NCBI RefSeq assembly: GCF_027887165.1
Contig: NC_077232.1
Span: forward strand, 6,729,391-6,793,390
Direction: 5' to 3'
From: Monodelphis domestica
Taxonomy: Eukaryota > Chordata > Mammalia > Didelphimorphia > Didelphidae
Length of the DNA stretch: 64,000 nucleotides
Shown: positions 39,479-51,534 of the stretch, in pieces
How the letters are laid out: each line of letters begins with the position of its first letter
Position numbering within the stretch: the stretch's first letter is position 1
The notes under the pieces: model-generated
Told to the model about the DNA's origin: nothing
The model's database searches: none
The model's input: the letters and a program-made list of their open reading frames with translations, nothing else
Program-made: the position numbers and the translations under genes

Positions 39479-40226
39479 GAGACGAAAACGCGACGTACAA
39501 TTACCTTCCGACTTAAGCGTCCTGTGGACCCTGAAACACCCGAGGCTGGACTGACTCTGATTATCACCATTTCAGAGAAGTTCAAGCAACATGAAGCCGC
39601 TGCAGAGAGTTAAAGGGGGCAGAAAGGCCGCCAGCTCCTGGCCTTGGAGCACAAACTCACTGGTACAAAAGCGTCTGAGGACGATGGAGGAAGATCAGGA
39701 GGAGGACAGCCCCGTCGAGCAGGAAAGCGTGGCGGAGGAGGGAAGGAGGCTAAAGAAAGCCTGGCATGGAGCCAACTCAGCCTAATCATCCTGGAAAGTA
39801 CTTATTTAGAGAGAAAAGTGGAAGGCGGAGAACAACCAGCTGGAAAATGGAAGCGATCTGTCAGCGCTTCCACGCCAGAGTGGCCAGATGGGGCCCGCCG
39901 CAGAAAGGAAATCGAGCCTGGAGGTAACTGTTCGTTTTTGATAGGCATCTTGGACAAAGCACAAGGTCATCCGCACCCACATTCTCCTCTCCGGAGAAGC
40001 GCTGATGGGGACGGCCTCCATCCGGCCACCGGGCTCTCTGGATCTTCCAAGACTGGGTCAGGCCTGCCCTCTCCCAGGCTTCTGAACACAGTCCTCCGAT
40101 CTCAGCAAAGCTGCCCCCGAGGCAGCGGGCTGCTCTGGGGGGTCCAGAAGAGGCTCCTCTGGATGGGCCTCTTCCTCTACCAGCATGCTGGCCTCCCGGC
40201 TTGCCTTCAGCACTTCAGTACTTAGC

Positions 40227-40325
40227 GCGCGCGCACACGCACCCACACACGCGCACACGCACACACACACGTGCACACACACCCACACACATGCACACAT
40301 GCACACGCACGCACGCACACCCCCT
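40227..40325. repeat. (CA)n microsatellite with CG steps
   Basis: About 100 bp of alternating purine-pyrimidine DNA, mostly CA with CG and TG steps (GCGCGCGCACACGCAC at its left edge). The open frames across it on both strands (Cys/Val or Thr/His repeats) are artefacts. Confidence 0.95.
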
Positions 40326-40599
40326 TCCCATATCCATAGCAGACATTTTTCTGGTACTCATCAAGGATCTTGTTTGCGTCTCTTTATCACCAAGCTTGCC
40401 TGGCAGTTTCTCACTCTCCACTGTCGCCTTCCCGCTGAAAGCAGGAGATTCAGATTCAGGAGAGTCTGGGCAACCTCTCAGTTTCCCGCCCCCCAGGCCT
40501 GGGGCTTCATCAAAACTTGCCGATTGTTTTACCAGATCAACTTCCTGCAAGCCCCCCCCCCCCCCCAGCCCAAGCTGACACGATACACTGTTCTTAACT

Positions 40600-41360
40600 G
40601 GTTGGGAAGAGAAACACGAATCATGAGAGCAGAACTGATGGCCTGCACAGCAAAAATCATGGTCAGAATAGAAAGTCTAGAATCTGTCAAGTCTCACCAA
40701 AAACACAAAAGAGAACCCTTGATTGGGGATGCAAATACACAGAAGTGAAAGCCAATCTAGAAGAAGAAAAGAAGAAACAACCCGCACTTTAAGAGAAAAG
40801 AGGCACCAGCTAAACTTCGACATTTTGAAGGCAGGATGCAGACAAGCTAAGGAATCTGCCTCCCAGAATAACATGACAGGCCAAACAGCGTTCACATCAT
40901 AACTAAGGAAGTAAAAGAAGAAAAGTAACTAGAACTTTTGGACATAGAAAATGAGATTCCAAATGAAAGCATTCACAGCTCACCTCCAAAAAAAAAAAAT
41001 CCCAAACCCAAGGCTACAAACTCTGAGACATATAATAATTAATTTTAATAATTCAGAGTCAAGATCTACAAGCTATCAGGAAAAAGATCTTCAAATACAA
41101 AGGAAGGGGTATTTGGACAAAGCAAGACTATTCTACACCCACTAGAAGAGGAGGAGAGAATGGAAAAATATGTTCCAAAGAACACTGGAGTTTAGGACAT
41201 AGCCCAGGGTGACTTGTCCTACAAATCTAAGTCTCTCCATACAGGAACAAAGATGGGATGTTCAATAAAGAAGAGTTTGAAAGAGTTTTAGAATGAAAAC
41301 CAGAACTGAGAATATTATCTGAATCTTAAACATTCCAATAACAAAACTGCAGGGGAGGTG
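40600..41360 (+). mobile_element. L1 ORF1 remnant
   Basis: The region is AT-rich with short frames that resemble the C-terminal domain of L1 ORF1 proteins, such as GMFNKEEFERVLE followed by KPEL near 41250-41310, which matches the wording of marsupial L1 ORF1. It is heavily decayed with many stops. The 5' part (40600-40950) is assigned with less certainty. Confidence 0.5.
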
Positions 41361-41424
41361 AGTGAATATAGCAGGCAAGGGCAGCAATAGCCACAGTGTC
41401 CACAGGGAGATCAGGAACAGCCTT

Positions 41425-41622
41425 TTTTTTTTTTTAAACCCTTACCTTCCATCTTAGAATCAATGCTATGTATTGGTTCTAAGGCAGAAGAGTGATATGG
41501 GCTAGGTAATGGAGATGAAGTGTCTTGCCCAGGATCACACATGTCTGAGGTAAGATTTGAACCCAGGACCTCTGGTCTCTGGGTCTGGCTCTCAATCCAC
41601 CAAGCAACCCAGCTGCCCCCAG
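41425..41622 (-). mobile_element. Marsupial CORE-type SINE, antisense
   Basis: A T-run then AAACCCTTACCTTCCATCTT, 'tgtattggttctaaggcagaagagtg', 'tcttgcccaggatcacac', 'aggacctctggtctctgg' and 'caacccagctgccccc' mark a nearly full antisense copy. Confidence 0.93.
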
Positions 41623-41884
41623 GAACAGCCTTCTTCCTAAAGGTCCACAAGGAGACAGGAGTGAAGGCAGGAATCTGATGGAGGCATGAGCAAGGGTTGG
41701 ACTGGGGCATTATGGGAACCCCCCTGCCCACAAGGGAATGCTGCTTCTGTGAGATTACAACATTGGAGGGGACATAAAGAGGGGGAGGGAGAGGAGTGAG
41801 TGGTACACTGGGTTCAAATCAAAAGCTAGCAGTGAGAAGGAAACCCTGTGGTCTCAGAAAGAGAAGTGCCTACAAGACGGTAAG

Positions 41885-42215
41885 TATTCACTGCTTTATA
41901 GCCCTTTAGGCATTCTGAATTGTACTTCAGAATGATGGGAGCAATTCATGACTCCATCAACAATACCTTTTTCCATATCCCTCCCTATATATTTGTAATT
42001 GTCCTTTATTGGTCAATATGATAGGTATAAGGATAGAGTTGTTTTAATTTACATTTCTCTAATAAAGAGCAATTTAGAGCATTTTTTCACATGACTATAC
42101 TGAAAACTACCTGTTCATATCCTTTGACCATTTGTCAATTGGGGAATGACTTATAAATTGGTGCCAGTTTTCTATGTATTTGAGAAATGAGGCCTTTATC
42201 AGAAAAATTTGCTGT
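41885..42215 (-). mobile_element. L1 ORF2 3' fragment, antisense
   Basis: Read on the minus strand it resembles the L1 stretch also seen sense at about 50340-50650. Landmarks on the plus strand are 'atttctctaataaagagcaatttagagcatttttt', 'cctttgaccatttgtcaattggggaatga' and 'aaatgaggcctttatcagaaa'. It is truncated at both ends. Confidence 0.65.
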
Positions 42216-42434
42216 AAAAATTGAGTTATGATTACTATGCATTTTCCTCTATCCTATTTCCCCTTCCCTCTGTTGATCCTACTCTCTTTTTCTCCTTTCA
42301 CCCTGTCCATCCTCAAGGGTTTTGCTTCTGACCACTACCTCCCCAAATCTGTTCTCTCTTCTATCAGTTCCTCCTCCCCCACCTTATCCCCTTTTCCTCC
42401 TACTTCCCCGTAGGGTAAGATAGATTTCTATACC

Positions 42435-43106
42435 TGCCAGGAGGCATCAAAGACCACTCTGACACAGTCCACATGGAAACCATGGACTGCAAAGCAGCCC
42501 CCAGGAAGGATGGAAACACTCACTGAAACCCCCCTAAGTAACTTTCATTATTAACATCCCCTTATTATTGGAATTGCTATGATTATTATTCTTACTTAGC
42601 TCCAGAAAAAAATAGATGAGAGCAACATGCTTGCAGGGTTAATATAGATGTCCCACTCTGTCCCCCTAGGATATTACCAGGAGATCCCACTTACAAAATT
42701 AAACCTAAAGATTCTTATATACCCACTTAGATAAGACCCTCTTTTCTAGGCATAAAAACTTCTGGCAAATTTGTGCTCTGAATTCCCTAACCTATATCTG
42801 GGTCATGTTGATTCTACCCACTGATCCTGCCCTTAGCAACAGCATTTCTTTGACTATCTCCCTAGGCTTCCTGTCTGTTGTTAGGTTCCATGGAAACATG
42901 TATGTTGAGAATGAAACTGTGTGCCAAATAGATATGTGATCATGAGGGTATAAAATAAAGCGAGGCCTCAGCCAAGGTGGAGCAGTTTATCCTGTGAATC
43001 TGTGCTGTGGGTTGAATGTGAAAGCTGTATCCCATTCATCATTTTGCTGAAACCGTCTCACCTCCAAGACCCCATCCCCTGTGGGAGGCTGGCCCACCCT
43101 GCAGCA
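42435..43106 (+). mobile_element. Solo LTR of an endogenous retrovirus (fossil)
   Basis: A 672-bp block starts TG and ends CA and is flanked on both sides by the 6-bp direct repeat TATACC (42429-42434 and 43107-43112). Inside, GGTATAAAATAAAG near 42950 offers a TATA box and poly(A)-type signal in the usual LTR order. No internal retroviral sequence adjoins it, so it is a solo LTR. The 6-bp duplication is typical of class II (beta-like) elements, but the family is not recognised. The plus orientation is inferred from the TATA/AATAAA order. Confidence 0.7.
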
Positions 43107-43164
43107 TATACCCAACTGAGTATGTATGTTATTTTTTCTTTGATCCAATTCCAACAAGAGTAAA

Positions 43165-43648
43165 GTTCAAGGTGAACTTACCAATAAAAAGGAAGTAGAT
43201 AGCAGAATGGATTAAAAACCAGAACCCTACCATATGTTGTCTATAAGAAACACACTTGAGGCAGGTAGATATACATAGGGTAAAAGTAAGAGGCTGGAGC
43301 AGAACTTACTGGGCTGCAAATGAGACAAAGAAAGCAGGAGTAGCAGTTATGATCTCTGACAAAGCTAAAGCAAAAATAGATCTCGTTAAAAGAGATAAGG
43401 AAGGTAATTACATCTTGATGAAAGGCAGTATAAATAATGAAGAAATATCAGTACTCAACATATATGTACCAAATGGTACAGCATTCAGATTTCTAAAAGA
43501 GAAACTAAAGGAGCTTAAGGAGGAAACAGATAATAAAATCATACTAGTGGGGTACCTCAACCTTTCCCTATCAGGACAAGATAAATCAAACCATAAAATA
43601 AGAAAAGTAAGGGAAGTGAATGAAATGTTAGAAAAAATAGAGCTGTAG
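43165..43648 (+). mobile_element. L1 ORF2 remnant, endonuclease part (left piece)
   Basis: The frame at 43256-43648 reads MRQVDIHRVKVRGWSRTYWA, then KAGVAVMISDKAKAKIDLVK, EEISVLNIYVPNG and NKIILVGYLNLSLSGQDKSN, i.e. the L1 endonuclease domain in its usual order. It stops at 43648 in the middle of the motif ...LEKIEL, which continues at about 47890 as ELIDIWR. Confidence 0.88.
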
Positions 43649-43871
43649 TAGCCTCAAGGCATGCTGGGACTCTCCTTTGGACAGTCACAGCTCCCAGAGT
43701 GCCCACTTGTGTGGTGCTTGGACCTTTGCTGGGTGTACAAAGAGGAAGTTTCTCCATCTTGGGGCTCCCACCCTCTGAAGGATGACAATCTGACCCAAGC
43801 AGGGACCCCAGAACCAGAGGGAATGGCCCCTGGGACCATTCTTTTCCCAGTTCTTTCTCTGGATGTGGATA

Positions 43872-44309
<438 letters not shown>

Positions 44310-45175
44310 TGATTTGGCCCCCAAAGACGCATGAATCAGGATCCCTGTGATTTTATTTTGAGACAAATGTATGTCTCTAATATCAAGGTAAATAAAAATT
44401 CAAAGAGTGACTGTGAATTCGAAAAACTGCAGAGAAATTCAGCCAATATTCAGTTCTAAATCAGTATATAAAATTGAATTCAAGAAATGACTGTTGTCAG
44501 GATAGTGAATTCAGCAAATGCTTTCCTGAATAAGTAGGATTTATTCAGTCACCTAAGAAACCTCCTGAAATGCCCACGTATCAAGATAACCTGGGGGAAT
44601 GGCCTTTGGTTAAAGTTTAGGCCTCATTAGACATCCAAAAAGTAAATGTGTAGAGATGCTTTCTGTGAGTAATAAAGGTGGGAAACCTTTCAGTCAGAAC
44701 TCTGAGCTTGGTTTACATCAAATAGTCCACAATGGAGAGAAACCTTATGAATGTAAACACTGTGGAAAGGCTTTCACAGTGATGGGCTCTCTTTCCAGGC
44801 ATCAAATAATCCACACTGGAGAGAAACCTTATGAATGTAATCAGTATGGATAGGCTTTCACATGGAGGGGCAATCTCAGAGCATCCACATTGGAGAGAAA
44901 CTTTTATCAATGTAATCAATTTGGATAGGCTTTCACATAAAATTCCACAGTTGCTTCATGTCAGAAAATTCCCACTGGAGAGAAACCTCATGAGTGAGGC
45001 TGAATTTGTTGTTGCCACTCTTAGCTTATTCAACATAAGAGGATCCACACTAGAAAGAAACTTTAAGAATATGATCAATGTGGTAAGACCTTTAGACAAC
45101 GATCATCTCTTATTCCCAAGCAAGAATTCCTTTTGGATAGGAAGCTTATTGCTATCATTTTAATAACTAAATTAA

Positions 45176-46851
45176 ACTCCAATTCTTAATTTCCATAGAG
45201 TTTATTAGTATTTACTTGAATAAGGCAGGCAGATAGAGAAAAAGAAGCCTATTCTAAACTAGCCCCATGAGTGCTCTCCCCATGGCTCCCTTAGCTACCT
45301 TCCTTTCCCCACATGCCCAAGAGAATATAGAGAGCCCCACTTCCTGGAACTCCCTCTTTTATTTTCTCCCTTTACACCCGAATGGATTTCCCCCTCATTT
45401 CCAGATCAAGTTCCTAGGTCACTGTCTTATGACTCATGCTGAAGTGCACTGATGTGACATAAGGCTAGCAGTACTGGGACACAGGACCCCAGTACGTGAT
45501 CCTGGGAGGGGGTTCCCTTCACATAATCCTCCCTTTGATTCTTTGGTAGACCAGCATGTTAAAATCTCATTTGGGGTTTCTGGAAGATTAACATGTCAGG
45601 TCTCCCAAATGAATCATTCCACATTTGTAGCTTCTCTTACTAGAAGCATATAAAATATTGCACTTTACATAAAGGGAATTACAACAATTTGAAGATAAAA
45701 GGGAAAGAAAAAGGAGGAAGCAAATAAAAAATAATTGATTGTGTAATATATGACCAGAAGGATGTCTCTAACACACACACACACTGGGGAACTGGAGAGA
45801 GAGGATGAGAGAATTGAATGGAGAGAGGAAAGAGATTGATCCTCCCCTTTTTCCCCTTGGGGAAGATAGCACAATTTGTCTTCCAGAGGGACAGAATATA
45901 TCTCCTCAGAGATTGGGTTTGGGAGATAGAGGTTAAGGGCTGGAGGAGAAAGTCTTAGAGAAATGACCCACTGCCTCCCTTCTTATCTTAGCTGTTGCTG
46001 AGAGGCAGGTAAATTTTCTGCCTCTGGATCCTCCCAATATCCCAACTTCTCTCTTTCCCTTTGAGATTTAGTTCACTCCTCAGCCCTGGTCTTGAACTAG
46101 TTCTCCTTTTTGGGGAGCAGTATGATTCTCCCCAAATCTTCAGTCTCCTTCTTTGATATCAGCAAGCAGGCAGACCTGACCTAAATGGTAACACTTTATT
46201 CTTGAGAACACACAAGGCAGGGAGAGTGAAGGTGCTGGATGAGGAAAGTGGGAGATAGGAATCCCTACAGATTAGCAACTGATCTGCCCCCCCAAATCCT
46301 GAAGGGTTCAGGCTTTCTCCTTTTGTCAGTTGTTGGGTTTGTCCTTCCTCCTAAGGTAATATGGCTATGAGCTGAAGTTCAGGACAATTTGGGGGAAGAG
46401 AGATCTTCTCAGTAGATGGCTTCCTATAAAGTCCCAGTCTACTTTTGTCTTCAGCTTTAACCAGAGAGATTTAGGGGTTCACTGGAAGATAGTCAGTGTC
46501 CAGACGGACCCTCCATCTCAGAGGTTCTCCTCTCAGACCACCCACTCTGGCATAGAACTGACCAGAACTAAGCTGGCAGTTTTGAATTCTCCCCATTCAT
46601 CTGTGCCTTCCTGGAATCTTGAATCTTCCTTGCCCTTCACCCACTTGAGCTGTTCCTTTGAATTGCTGGTTCTGATTTTTTCTCTCTTTTTGTAACTTTT
46701 CTCTTATAACTGGCATATTGACAAGCGAAAGAAGGGTGTCTGAAGGAGCCATGTAGAGAGCATTCACATAGCCAGTTAGAATTATATTTCTTTCTCTCTA
46801 CTTCTCTTATTCAAGTAAATATTAAACTCTATGGAAATTAATAACCGGAGT
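45176..46851. mobile_element. Fold-back element with long inverted ends, TTAA-flanked
   Basis: The left end (ACTCC...TTAATTTCCATAGAGTTTA...ATTTACTTGAATAAG) returns as its reverse complement at the right end. Inverted similarity extends about 150 bp inward at roughly 75-80% identity by eye. The element is 1676 bp and both sides abut TTAA (45172-45175 and 46852-46855), the target of piggyBac-type transposases. No transposase frame is seen, so it is non-autonomous; the interior is noncoding with a short CA run near 45770. It interrupts the zinc-finger retrocopy. The family is not recognised, and the TTAA could be chance in AT-rich DNA. Confidence 0.7.
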
Positions 46852-47094
46852 TTAATTTAATTGCACATGAATGAAGAAAGACATTAAAGTGGAGAGTCTA
46901 GAACAGTATGAGAAAATGTCTTTTGAACAGACAAGTTCTAGATAGATTTCCTTTAGGAAGACTTTCAGCCAGAGATCATCTCTTATTTCATATCAGAGGA
47001 TTCATAATGCAGAAAAACCTAACAAATGTGCTCAAGTTGTATGTGTTTTCCTCAGGAGGAGGGTGATCACTATTATTTAGAGAAGTAAAAATTA

Positions 47095-47880
47095 AGCCTG
47101 AGGGACCACCACACTTCTATTAGATCGACTATTATGACAAAAGGAACATAACAAGAGTTGGAGGAGATGTGTGAAAAATGAGACACTAATGAACTATTGG
47201 GGAAGTTGTGAAATGATTCAACCATTCTAGAGAGAGCAGTTTTGAACTACATCCAAAGGGCATTAAAACAAAAAGGAAAGGGGCCTATAAGTATTTTTAA
47301 AAAAAACCACTTAAAACTGCTCTTTTTGGTGTGACAAAATAATTGGAAAGTAAAAGGAAACTCATAAATTGGGGTATGGCTGGGTAAATTATGACATATG
47401 ATTGTAATGGAATACTATTACTTTATAATGCATGAGGAGGAGGAGCCCAGAAAAACCTGGAAAGACTTGAGAACTGATGGAGACTGAAATTAGCAGAACC
47501 AGGAGAACATTGCACATTGGGACAGCAATATTGTATGCAGAAATGTGAATTGAGCTATTCTCAATGATACAGTGGGCCAAAATAATCACAAAGGACTCAT
47601 AATAAAAAAAATTTCATCTATTTCCAGAGAAAGAACCGATGGAATCTGAATCCAGACCAAAGAAAAAATGTTTGACTTTTAAAATTTTTGTTTTGTTTTA
47701 GTTCCACAGAATAATCAATATGGGAAAATGTTTTATAGGATTGCACATGTAAAATTTATGTAAGATTGCTTAACATCTCAAGCATGGAAGGGAAAATCCA
47801 AGACTCAAATTTTTTTTAAATTTTGGATATTGTTTTTACAAATAATTGTCATCAAAAAATAAAATATGAAATGATGAAGG
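47095..47880 (+). mobile_element. L1 3' end at the right side of the retrocopy
   Basis: Words in L1 order: 'gagttggaggagatgtgtgaaaaatgagacactaatgaac', 'gaaatgattcaaccattctagagagagcag', 'cctggaaagacttgagaactgatgg', 'gcagaaccaggagaacattgc', 'aatcacaaaggactcat'. It ends with AATAAA (47858) and an A-run before the right flanking repeat. It is either part of the retroposed transcript or a separate insertion. Confidence 0.75.
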
Positions 47881-47884
47881 AGAA

Positions 47885-50800
47885 AAAAAATTAGAGCTAA
47901 TAGATATCTGGAGGATATACCTCCTTTTCAGGAGCACATGGCATATACACAAAGATTCACCATGTACTAGGGCATAAAAACATTGCAAGCACATGAAAGA
48001 AAGCAGAAATAATAAACACAATTTTTTCAGATCATAATACAATAAAAATCATAAGAAGGGCTTATGGAAATGCAAATTTAAAATGAAATGGAAACTAAAT
48101 AATATAATTCTTCAAAACTGGTGGGCCAAAGAATAAATCAAAAAACAATGACTGATTTCATTAAGAGAATGACAGTGAGGAAACTTATCAAAATCTATAG
48201 GATGAAGCAAAAGCAGTACTCAGAGAGGGAAGGGGTCAATGAATTGGGCTTACAGAGCTTAAAAAAACTAGAAAGAGAACAAATTAAAGATCCCCAGATA
48301 AAAACTAAATTGGAAATCATAAAAATCAAAGGAGAAATCAATAAAATTGAAAGTAAAAGAACTATTAAACGAATAAATATGGGTAGGAACTTATACTTTG
48401 AAAAAAAAACAAATAAAATAGACAAAGTACTGGTCAATCTAATTTTTTAAAAAAGGAAAATCAAATTAACTGTATCAAAGATGAAAAGGGTGATCTCACC
48501 TCTAATGAAGAGGAAATTAAGGTAATTATTAAGAACTATTTTGCCCAATTATATGGCAATAAAGATGACAATCTAGGTGAAATGGGTGAATATTTACAAT
48601 AATATAAATTGCCTAGATTAACAAAAGAGGAAATAAAATACTTAAACAATCCCATCTCAGAAAAAGAAATTGAAGAAGCCATCAAGGAGCTCCCTAAGAA
48701 AAAATCACGAGGACCAGATGGATTCACAAGTGAATTCTATCAGAATTTTAAAGAACAACTAATCCTAATACTATACAAACTATTTGACAAAATAAGCAAA
48801 GAAGGAGTTTTACCAAATTCCCTTTATGACACAAATATGGTACTGATTCCAAAACGAGACAGACCAAAAACAGAGAAAGAAAACTACAGATGAAATCTCT
48901 TTAATGAACATAGATGCAAAAATCTTAAATAGAATACTAGCAAAAAAAACTTCAGCAAGTGATCACAAGGATTATTCACTATGCTCAGGTAGGATTTATA
49001 CCAAGAATGAAAGGATGGTTTAATATTAGGAAAACCATCCATATAACTGACCATATCAACAACCAAACCACATGATTATCTCAATAGAAATCACATGATT
49101 ATCTCAATAGATGCAGAAAAAGTCTCTGACAAAATAAAACACTCATTCCTATTGAAAACACTAGAAAGTATAGGAATAGATGGACCTTTCCTAAAAATAA
49201 TAAACAGTTTATATCTAAAATCATCAGCAGGCATCATTTGCAATGGGGCCAAGTTAGAAGCCTTCCCAATAAGATCAGGAGTGCAGCAAGGATGTCCATT
49301 ATCACTCCTATTATTTAACATTGTACTAGAAACATGCTGTAGCGATTAGAGAAGAAAAAGAAATTGAAGGGATTAAAGTAGACAATGAGGAGACTAAACT
49401 CTCACTCTTTGCAGATTATATGATGGTCTACTTAAAGAATCCTACAGAATCAACTAAAAAGCTAGTGGAAATAATTAACAACTTTAGCAAAATTGTAGGA
49501 TACAAAATAAACTTGCATAAATCATCAGCATTTCTATATATTTCCAGCAGCGAGAGTTAGAAAGAGAAATTCCATTTAATATTACCCTAGGCAATATAAA
49601 ATAATTAGGAATCTATTTGCCAGAACAAAAACAGGAATTATATAAACACAACTACAAAACACTTTCCACACAATTAAAACTAGATCTAAACAATTGGGAA
49701 AACATTAATTATTCATGAGTAGGAGGAGCTAATAATATAATAAAAATTACAATCCTACCCAAATAAAGTTCATTTGGAAGAACAAAAGATCAAGAATATC
49801 AAGAGAAATAATGGGGGAAAAAATGGGAAGGATGAGGGCCTAGTAGTACCAGATCTGAAACTGAATTATAAAGCAGTGATCATCAAAACAATATGGTATT
49901 GGCTAAGAGACAGAAGGGTGGATCAATGGAATAGACTTGGGGTAAATGATCTCAGCAAGATAGTGTACAATAAACCCAGCTTTTGAAACAAGAATCCACT
50001 ATTTGACAAAAACCTCTGGGAAAATTAGAAAAGAGTATGGGAGACATTGGGTTTAGATCAAAATCTCACACCCCATACCAAGATAAATTCAGAATGGCTA
50101 AATGACTTAAATATAAAGAAGAAAATTATAAATAAATTAGGTGAACAGAGAATAGTATACCTGTCAGATCTATGAGAAAGGAAAGAATTTAAGACCAAGC
50201 AAGAAATAAAGAATATTACAAAATATAAAATGAATAATTTTGATTACATTAAAAGGTTTTGTATAAACAAAACCAATGTAAACAAAATTTGAAGGGAAGC
50301 AACAAATTGGGGGAAAAAATCTTTAACCTCTGACAAAGGTCTAATTTCTCAAATTTATAAGGAGCTAAATCAATTGCATAAAAAAATAAGCCATTCCCCA
50401 ATTGATAAATGAGCAAGGGACATGAATAGGCAGTTTTCAGATAAAGAAATCAAAACTATCAATAAGTACATAAAAAAGTGTTCTAAATCTTCCTAATTAG
50501 AGAAATGCAAATCAAAACAACTCTGAGGTATCACCTCAGACCTAGCAGATTAGCTAATATCACTGCAAAGGAAAATAATCAATGTTGGAGGGGATGTGAC
50601 AAAATTGGGACACTAATACATTGCTGGTGGAATTGTGAATTGATCTAACCATTCTGGAAGGCAATTTGGAACTATGCCCAAAGCTCTTTAAATGACTGCC
50701 TGCCTTTAATCCAGCCATACCACTGCTGCATTTGTGCCCCAAAGAGATAACATAGAAAAATACATGGTCAAAAATATTTATAGCCACACTCTTTGTAGTG

Positions 50801-50886
50801 GCATGGGAGGGAGGAAGGGAGGGAAAGAACATGAATCATGTAACCATGGGGAAATATTCTAAATTAATTAATTAAATAAATAGAAA
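47885..50886 (+). mobile_element. L1 ORF2 and 3' UTR remnant (right piece)
   Basis: It resumes the endonuclease at ELIDIWR and continues through [40 protein letters not shown]-type RT motifs (48609-48893) and [20 protein letters not shown] / [19 protein letters not shown] (49095-49349), then Cys-rich and 3' UTR words ending in ATGAATCATGTAACCATGGG and a TTAATTAATTAAATAAAT tail. With the left piece this gives about 3.5 kb of a 5'-truncated L1 on the plus strand. Many stops show it is inactive; the catalytic-loop strand appears only as ADYMMVY near 49410 (consensus FADD). Confidence 0.88.
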
Positions 50887-51530
50887 GTTCTGGGGATCTG
50901 TAAGTTTTCAGTTCTTCCAAAGTGATCAGATCTAAGGAGAGGTGTGTTTACTACTCTCCTGGCCTATGCTCTGGTCTGTGAGTAACTACAAGCACTCTTT
51001 TCCATCCTGGAACCGTGACCAGGGTCCAGGCTCCCCTGCCCAGCACACTCTAGTATATTAATGCTCCTCCTCACCCTGGGGCTGTGACCCAAGTGTGTGA
51101 CTCTGATCCCAGTGTTAGCAATGCAGCAGAGTCCTGCACCCAATGCTAGTAAAATGTCCCTTTTAATCTCCTTCTGGCCATTTATCTGACCCCTTTACCA
51201 TCTGTGGGCTGAGAGAGCTCCAGAAGCTGCTGCTTCTGATGATGATGATTCAGTTGTCCTTGCACTGGTTTGCCAAGGTATTGCCTACATTGGATTCCAC
51301 TCCACTCTCACCCCAGTGAAACAGACCTTTCCTATAGACCCATTAAGTTGTCTTGGGATGGAAAATTATTTTATGACATCCTTTTGTGGGTTCTGCACTC
51401 AAGAATTCATAGTGAGGCCTTATCTTAAAATTATTTGGAGGGGAATTTAGGAGTATTCAGGTAAGTCCTTGCCTTTTCCTGCCATCTTGACTCCACCTTC
51501 TGATGGAGGAAAATATAAACCTAACTCTCA
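50887..51530. other. Interval between two L1 copies, unassigned repeat-like DNA
   Basis: 'tcctggcctatgctctggtctgtgagtaactacaagc', 'gggctgtgaccc' and the end 'gccatcttgactccacc' resemble a repeat I have seen in marsupial DNA but cannot assign to a family. There is no coding frame of note. Confidence 0.3.
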
Positions 51531-51534
51531 TAAC

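Larger units (their letters stand above)
32442..40227. other. Intergenic interval with SINE and MIR debris
   Basis: About 7.8 kb without a recognisable gene. Much of it (33000-38000) is GC-rich and gives long chance frames on both strands (for example 34916-35719 plus, 35343-35894 minus), none with family similarity or consistent splice structure. MIR-like words occur at 33600-33740, 38780-38850 and 38970-39130, and SINE fragments at 32495-32580, 33405-33530, 36900-36990 and 38085-38200. RBM4 exons are not seen on either strand. Confidence 0.55.

Noticed and set aside
48609-49349. Active L1 reverse transcriptase
   Set aside because: RT motifs are split over several short frames with stops between them, the element is 5' truncated and the metal-binding loop reads ADYM in place of FADD.
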